From positions 8,730 to 18,922 of the forward strand of contig NWUY0300048847.1 of the NCBI GenBank assembly GCA_004151065.3: DNA of 10,193 bases, given 5' to 3'. Each line of letters opens with the position of its first letter. Positions within the stretch are counted from its first letter, which is position 1. The notes under the pieces are model-generated. The model was not told the origin of the DNA. It worked only from the letters and a program-made list of their open reading frames with translations, and ran no database searches. Positions 5,740 to 10,193 of the stretch are shown in pieces. The position numbers and the translations under genes were made by a program. Origin of the DNA: Larix sibirica. Taxonomy: Eukaryota > Streptophyta > Pinopsida > Pinales > Pinaceae.

Positions 5740-6500
5740 TTAATTGTCCAACTGGATGCATGTGAATGATGTTCCTCACAACCATAGGTTCTATCAAGCC
5801 ATCTCTTCCTTTGATAGATCCATTCTCAAGTTGGGGCTATTAGTCCACAAGGGATAAGTGCTCTTCCCAGCTATACACTGCTCAAACCTCTACACAACTC
5901 AACTCTCATGCTAACCCCCTAGTGCAGAACCCCTTTCACAATTATACCAATCCTCAATTCTTTTTCCCCATCAACCTACACAACACCAGGAACAAGTCCC
6001 CTTCTCTGAAGTAACAGTCCCTTGGGTAGCCTCCATTTCCCTATTAGCGCTCCAGTACATGTTGAACATGAAGTCTCTGAATTGGGACTCTAGTGCTCAC
6101 AACTGCAAGACAAAATCCTATCATGCACCAAATTCCCATAGGGCTAAGGCATGGACAATTTGCATATGTTTCTCTAGTCTTCTGATACCACTCTTAGGTA
6201 TCATTCTCAACAATTCCCAATGAAGTTCTAACCACCATCGGTGGAAGGTGTCCATTCTTGAATGAACCCGAAGAGCCCCTCACCAACTAAGCTCTCACTC
6301 TTTTATGTGCATAGCCTTTAGCTGCCATGTGGCTTGACCAAGACATAACCCTTAATCATGGTTTAGGAATTTGAATTAATAACTAAGGCTAAGGTTAAGG
6401 AGCTAAGCACACCATCGTCATCTTTCCCCTTGGCTCCGTAGCACATCCCCTCTTATGGAGTCATGCCCCCCATCTCATCTTCGTACCTCTTCCTCTGCAG
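5740..6500. other. Unidentified block of higher GC content
   Basis: About 760 bp stand out from the AT-rich surroundings by balanced composition. It begins around CCAACTGGATGCATGTGAATG and ends TTCCTCTGCAG before AT-rich DNA resumes. Stops interrupt every frame on both strands, and I recognise no protein. A minus-strand frame at 5612-5797 (containing MVVRNIIHMHPVGQLKDK) touches its left end. It could be a decayed gene, or the untranslated or internal part of a retroelement. The right end TACCTCTTCCTCTGCAG would serve as a 3' splice site on + or, complemented, as a purine-rich tract on -. Confidence 0.4.
6184..6202. repeat. Hairpin overlapping a primer-like motif
   Basis: GATACC-ACTCTTA-GGTATC has a perfect 6-bp stem and a 7-base loop. 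The complement of its left half reads TGGTATCAGA, ten bases of the LTR primer-binding site, but the last two bases differ and no LTR border lies beside it. I record it as a hairpin rather than a primer-binding site. Confidence 0.5.
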
Positions 6501-6520
6501 TTGTTAGAGTTTTTATATTA

Positions 6521-6541
6521 ACATTAAACTTGTACATAATT
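6521..6541. repeat. 21-bp direct repeat, left member
   Basis: This matches 8373-8393 at 19 of 21 positions, with 15 consecutive identical bases (AACTTGTACATAATT). The pair bounds 1.83 kb of DNA. It may be an old target-site duplication of a retroposed sequence, or fragments of a repeated element. Adjacent on the left is TGTTAGAG (6502), a common start of copia LTRs. Confidence 0.6.
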
Positions 6542-6587
6542 ATAGTGTTTTGGTAATCCTGACCATTTGTTATTGGCTTCCATCATT

Positions 6588-6616
6588 TCTCTCTCTCACA
6601 CACACACATATATATA
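6588..6616. repeat. Compound TC/AC/AT microsatellite
   Basis: TCTCTCTCTC passes directly into CACACACACA and then TATATATA. Three adjoining dinucleotide runs of this kind are typical of plant intergenic DNA and likely to vary in length between alleles. Confidence 0.9.
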
Positions 6617-6770
6617 ACCAATTAAACTAATACTAAGAGTTTAATGGAAACATGCTTATTGTAAATTTAAGTATAAACATGAATGTGTTGTGATGTCATT
6701 TTCATGATGCAAATTTTCTATTAAGTGCAACTTGGGACCCCCTTTACTTGAGAAGGTAACTATGATGTTG

Positions 6771-6836
6771 TTTAGTGTGAAAACAAGTTTTGTTGTAGAT
6801 GTCTTTTATATTCTTCCACTTCCAATTACAAAGAAA
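6771..6836 (+). pseudogene. Possible decayed copia polyprotein fragment (protease/integrase link)
   Basis: The plus-strand frame reads SFVVDVFYILPLP and meets a stop at 6837-6839. Family knowledge: in Ty1-copia polyproteins the end of protease is followed by a motif of the type V.DVxYVPxLxxNLxS, just before the GAG-pre-integrase region. The match is short and imperfect (ILP for VP, no NLxS), and flanking frames are closed. It is weak alone, but it has the same strand and order as the better RNase H-like stretch at 7548-7654, about 0.8 kb downstream. That is shorter than in an intact element, so large deletions would be needed. Confidence 0.25.
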
Positions 6837-6982
6837 TAAAGTGATGTATGGATTGTTTTTCTTTTCCATTATGATTTCCTTTGTTATTATTTTGGTCTAT
6901 GTTTAGTTTTTATCTAGTGTTATAATATTCTTTTATACTCAAAATAAATGGCCATTTAGATTTCGTATAGTAATGTTTGTAA

Positions 6983-7028
6983 ACTAAGACAAATATGGTT
7001 TAGAGACTAAGACAAAGATGGTTTAGAC
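6983..7028. repeat. 23-bp tandem duplication
   Basis: ACTAAGACAAATATGGTTTA at 6983 is repeated as ACTAAGACAAAGATGGTTTA at 7006, with 21 of 23 bases identical across the two adjoining units. Confidence 0.85.
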
Positions 7029-7319
7029 ATCAATTTGTACATCATAAATTTATCAAGTGTAAAGGTGTGGGTTCCTAATCTATGGAAAATTTAATGGCAA
7101 ATATTTTATCTAAGCTAGATGCAATTATCTGAAAGGCTATGTCAATGTCGCTCAATGTTGTTCTTATTTGAGTTATAAATTTCTATTCAACGAGATTTAT
7201 TAACATGTTTTGAGATATAGATGCTTCAAACCATATCTAACATTTTCCTTTAAGACATTCGTGGTTTCTTGGTATAATATGTATAGTATCATTTTTTATC
7301 TATAAAAAATCTCCGGATT

Positions 7320-7356
7320 TGTGCTTGTGGTATCATATGCAATGTGCTTGTGGTAT
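7320..7356. repeat. 14-bp direct repeat at 23-bp spacing
   Basis: TGTGCTTGTGGTAT occurs at 7320-7333 and 7343-7356. The 23-bp spacing equals that of the duplication at 6983, although the sequences are unrelated. Confidence 0.75.
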
Positions 7357-7547
7357 TGAATGTATTGTATAAAGAATACATGATTTCTTTTCTTAGGATT
7401 TTGATTTGACCATGAGTACCAAGAAACATATTTTACCAAGCATATATTTTCAGATTTAGCAAGTCTTGCAATGTACTTGTTGACAATCACATATTATCTT
7501 CATAATTGTCCAGTTCATTTTCTAGAAATGTCGATTTCTTTAGGATA

Positions 7548-7654
7548 AATATTTTTTTGTCAAATGAGATTGTGTTAATTAATATCATTTTCCTAAAGAT
7601 AGAATAAAAAGACAATGAGAGAGCAATGTGGAAATCTTGTTGACTAAATATTTG
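7548..7654 (+). pseudogene. Possible decayed copia RNase H fragment
   Basis: In one plus-strand frame from 7574 the translation is VN*YHFPKDRIKRQ, a stop, then ESNVEILLTKYL. Family knowledge: copia RNase H ends with an I/V-D-x-x-YHFIRDK-type motif followed, about 20 residues later, by a (N/Q)(V/L)ADIxTKxL motif. Both motifs are approximated here in the correct order and frame, about 8 residues closer than usual. Upstream, around 7548-7566, another frame gives IFLSNE, like the SAIFLxKN motif that normally precedes them. Two stops and a frame change mean it is dead if real. Low-complexity AT-rich DNA can mimic such motifs, so confidence is limited. Confidence 0.33.
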
Positions 7655-8372
7655 TTGCATGATAACAAGTGCATTTATATGTTCACAAATAGTTTCCATT
7701 TTTCCATCATTGCTATAGAGACATTCCTCTCAAAATTTATTCAATATAATTTCTATGGTTGGAATCAAATTGACATGGTGATCCATCTTTGTGATGTAGG
7801 AGCTACAATATGTTATTGAATTGCATAATTTTTAAAGTGCATACCTTTTTCTCTAAGTTGATTAAGAATATGATTGTTTAATCCACATGAATGAAAATCA
7901 CACTTAACCAAGGTTTCTTTTTGACATTATATAACTACCATAACCATATTTTCATTTCTTTCATAATAAAAAATAGATAATGATATTTAATGATTATTAA
8001 GGCTACTGACAATACCTTGGTAAATTACATCAAAATAGATTTATATCAATTTAAAATTGGTCCTTTTACATAAATCAAAATATGTGTTGAGATTGACATC
8101 ATTTAAGGTTTACTAAAGAATATGTTATTACATTAGGGTAATTTCCATTAAGTTGGCACTCTACACTATGAGAATACAACATTTTGGTGTCCATTTTTCC
8201 AACACTAAGGGCATCTTTAGATTTGTTGTTTTCATGTGTGCTCCTCTTAAAAAAGGAACAACAAACATACTTGCTTGCAACAAAAAGATGGAAAGAATAT
8301 GACCTAGTGGATCCAAAGGATGTAGAAGATGAGAATGATGTAACTCAGAATGCTACCATCCAAAAATGAAGA
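7655..8372. other. AT-rich DNA, no gene called
   Basis: The frame containing the RNase H-like motif stays open to 7819 but shows no further known motif. A 61-codon frame at 8184-8369 opens from TTG without any ATG. Its C-terminal half is charged and acidic (YDLVDPKDVEDENDV), which looks slightly more protein-like, but there is no family I can name. I see no repeats or RNA genes. Confidence 0.4.
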
Positions 8373-8393
8373 ACGTTGAACTTGTACATAATT
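8373..8393. repeat. 21-bp direct repeat, right member
   Basis: This is the partner of 6521-6541, with two mismatches. Bases beyond the repeat differ on both sides, so the shared block is sharply bounded. The base run before it (CCAAAAATGAAG) is not a clear poly(A) tail. Confidence 0.6.
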
Positions 8394-9040
8394 GATGAAT
8401 AAGAATAGAGAAGGCCACATAAATCAATAGATATTTTTTAGAAATTAAGTCCCATACAAAGGATCAAGATAACACATAAATCCAACAACTATGGTTCTAA
8501 TAAGAAATTAGCACAACTTTGAATTAATGAACATTTGTTTTTTCTCTCAACTTCCAATCCTGCCATTATAATTTACCTTTTGTCACCATGAAACCTTGTT
8601 TATGGGTATGAAAGAGGATAAAAAAAAAATAGTAGGATTGAGGACTTTCATTAAGAAGAAAACAAAATGTTCATTAATATATAATATTATCACATATATC
8701 TATTTGATATAAGGAGGATCATTTTATAAATTCTTATGAAATATTCTTGTAGCTTTTTTTCTTTTTATGTAATAGATTATGTATTTTTATTGTCATATAA
8801 AAAAATGAAAGAAATGGAAATAACTTAATATAAATTTTGTTAATATTTTTTATTAAAATTACAAATATAGCATTTCAAAATATTCATTTATAAGTTATTA
8901 TATAAAAAGAGGAGAATTTTCATCTCGTGTAAAATAAGAAATAATCATATTTATTATGGAAAGAAAATATTTAAACCTTACCTCATCACGATTTAAATTG
9001 TTCTTTTAAACTTCTTATATTAAAAAGTAGCTTTAGTTTT
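8394..9040. other. AT-rich intergenic DNA, nothing recognised
   Basis: A/T-rich throughout, with short A- and T-runs. No frame above background, no inverted terminal repeats and no RNA gene that I can see. Confidence 0.55.
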
Positions 9041-9179
9041 TTTTCCCACTGAAAAACTCTTTGTAACAAATGGTAGAGGAAAAAGAACCCCAAACCTATC
9101 TCCCCTAAAACTATATCCATTATCCCAATTTATGAACATAAATATTTCCCAAATCCCTTACTTCTTGGATCACCACCCC

Positions 9180-9238
9180 TATATATTCAATTTATTCGTT
9201 TTTCATTCAAACACATGGTAGCCATGCTCTCATTTTAA
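9180..9238 (+). promoter_or_regulatory. TATA-box-like motif with tiny downstream ATG frame
   Basis: ACCACCCCTATATATTCAA has a TATA core at 9180-9186 within a locally pyrimidine-rich, less AT-rich stretch (9040-9180). About 29 bases downstream an ATG at 9215 opens a 7-codon frame (MVAMLSF) that stops at 9236-9238. The spacing suits a core promoter with transcription starting near 9212. AT-rich DNA produces TATA-like strings often, and no gene follows. Confidence 0.2.
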
Positions 9239-9791
9239 ACATACAAATTAATTTATATTTTTATTATTATTTTATATGTTGTAGAGTTATGTGCATATTT
9301 TATTAAGAAGAGTCTTAAAAAGATATTTATTATAATGCATTATATTATTATTTTCTTGTTATATATATATATTACAAAATTTTGATGATTTTAAAAGGTG
9401 ATAATAAATTATTTTTAATTTGATATTTAAAACAACATAATTAAACATTAATTCAAGTTATGTCATATAAAACACCATCTTTATGTTCAGATCAGTCATT
9501 TTGCCCATGGAATGATAATTCAATTCATTTCATAGATGTTTGTAGTAGGTATCAAATGTCAAAATATTTCTCTCAGGCTCTATTCTACTTTTGGAATCTA
9601 TAAGGCTTAAATAAGATATTTTTTAAAAATCCCCATGTTAAGAAGATCTTGTCGACACTCCCTTATGGGCATAGACTCCAATACGGTTATCCCCATTCCC
9701 TATTTTCTCTTAAGTTGATGTCCATTACATTCTTATGCTTATAACAAATATACATATACATACACTAGTATTTATGCAACAATATTCATTA
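9239..9791. other. AT-rich DNA with short AT dinucleotide run
   Basis: Includes an AT microsatellite at about 9361-9371. The part from about 9480 to 9720 is a little less AT-rich but has only short frames and no motif I recognise. Confidence 0.5.
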
Positions 9792-9868
9792 GATTTCATC
9801 ATTTTCTCTTCCAGTTATGTTGTCATAAATGATTTCATCATTTTCTCTTTCAATTATGTTGTTATGAT
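9792..9868. repeat. 39-bp tandem repeat, two units
   Basis: GATTTCATCATTTTCTCTT begins at 9792 and again at 9831. Each unit continues as CCAGTTATGTTGTCATAAAT or a close variant (TCAATTATGTTGTTATGATT). Divergence is mainly C/T, consistent with cytosine decay. Confidence 0.85.
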
Positions 9869-10130
9869 TTGATATTTATGATACCCATTTTGCAATAAAC
9901 TCACATTATTTAGTACATAGTATATTAGTAAAATCGAAATAAACATAATTATTTTCACAAACTTTATTATGTCCTTGACATGTTGTTTTTGAGCAGTAGG
10001 ATTAATCCGTGTCGGATGAAATGTTTAGCAAAGACTATGACCTGGAAAGTTTTTAGTATTAATTTTTTTTATTAAATGAACCTTTTTCCACCATTTGATT
10101 GGATTTGGACAGATGATGTATGCCTCGTTA
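9869..10130. other. AT-rich DNA grading into gene-like composition
   Basis: The left part is AT-rich. From about 9990 the composition becomes more balanced (GGATTAATCCGTGTCGGATG), and GC rises strongly after 10110. No complete frame is supported. Confidence 0.4.
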
Positions 10131-10193
10131 TCAGCGTCCCAGAGGCCGACGACGCACTAACCTAAGCATATCTTCTTCCCAGATTTGGTGCAG
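10131..10193 (-). CDS. Possible C-terminal end of a minus-strand gene (partial)
   Basis: On the minus strand a frame enters from the right edge and reads LHQIWEEDMLRLVRRR, then PLGR, and stops at TGA (10131-10133). The DNA here is the most GC-rich of the right half, and the peptide has a plausible charged, helical character. I do not recognise a family, and only 20 residues are visible. On the + strand the same DNA offers an alternative: ACTAAC (10156-10161), a pyrimidine tract and CAG| at 10180-10182 form a good branch point and 3' splice site, with an exon starting ATTTGGTGCAG. The two readings conflict; only flanking sequence can decide. Confidence 0.2.
   Translation of the reverse strand: MHQIWEEDMLRLVRRRPLGR

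Larger units (their letters stand above)
6837..7547. other. AT-rich DNA with small duplications
   Basis: The two possible copia fragments flank this stretch, but I cannot identify integrase or reverse transcriptase motifs in it. It contains two short direct repeats listed separately. Frames on both strands are short; a 64-codon minus-strand frame at 7296-7490 shows no recognisable domain. Confidence 0.45.

Noticed and set aside
6181-6190. TGGTATCAGA (complement) as another LTR primer-binding site
   Set aside because: Only ten of twelve bases match, no TG...CA border follows, and the bases are explained by the GATACC/GGTATC hairpin.
7487-7819. 70-codon minus-strand and 63-codon plus-strand frames as separate genes
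   Set aside because: The plus frame starts at GTG and its only informative part is the possible dead copia motif. The minus frame overlaps it, and its residues follow AT-rich composition.
8184-8369. 61-codon frame with an acidic tail as a small gene
   Set aside because: It opens from TTG with no in-frame ATG, no splice context and no recognisable family; kept only as a remark in the regional entry.
1-10193. CRISPR array, phage, toxin-antitoxin or other bacterial-type defence system
   Set aside because: No regularly spaced short repeats with unique spacers, no ribosome-binding sites and no compact coding. Composition, LTR, microsatellites and splice-like motifs all point to plant nuclear DNA.

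Overview
The window looks like repeat-dominated, AT-rich nuclear DNA from a flowering plant. I base this on a copia-type LTR with a tRNA-Met primer-binding site, AT-rich intergenic sequence, short tandem repeats, a compound TC/AC/AT microsatellite and plant-like splice and TATA motifs. A heterozygous woody eudicot such as grapevine would fit the duplicated, N-separated contig joins, but the species cannot be read from the sequence. I found no intact protein-coding gene, no tRNA or rRNA gene and no CRISPR array. The long open frames come from low-complexity DNA, or open only from TTG or GTG codons.

Left third (1-2548). This part is organised around a minus-strand LTR retrotransposon. Its 5' LTR is at about 2276-2548, and its tRNA-Met primer-binding site is at 2263-2274. 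The internal DNA runs leftward and carries no recognisable gag or pol. It holds a pyrimidine-rich block followed by a purine-rich block. The roughly 1-kb unit (144-1148) is present a second time at 1150-2145, with a single N at the seam. A second primer-binding-site-like motif lies inside each unit, with the same one-base spacing to a TG. This suggests a nested or non-autonomous (LARD/TRIM-like) element.

Middle (2549-6500). Just right of the LTR is a more gene-like 280-bp stretch with a possible first coding exon. Next comes a 212-bp duplication, again with a single N between copies (3010-3434). Then follow very AT-rich DNA with three short tandem repeats, an NN gap (4592-4593) with a GC-rich hairpin beside it, more AT-rich DNA, and an unidentified block richer in GC at about 5740-6500.

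Right part (6500-10193). The DNA is AT-rich and non-coding-looking. It holds a compound microsatellite and two short stretches that resemble heavily decayed copia polyprotein fragments (about 6771-6836 and 7548-7654). A 19/21 direct repeat flanks 1.83 kb, and there are several tandem repeats. The last ~70 bases become GC-richer and may touch the edge of a gene.

I see no new gene system. The most informative signals are the two N-seamed duplications, which are probably unmerged alleles, their CpG-type divergence, and the repeated primer-binding-site architecture with extreme strand asymmetry.
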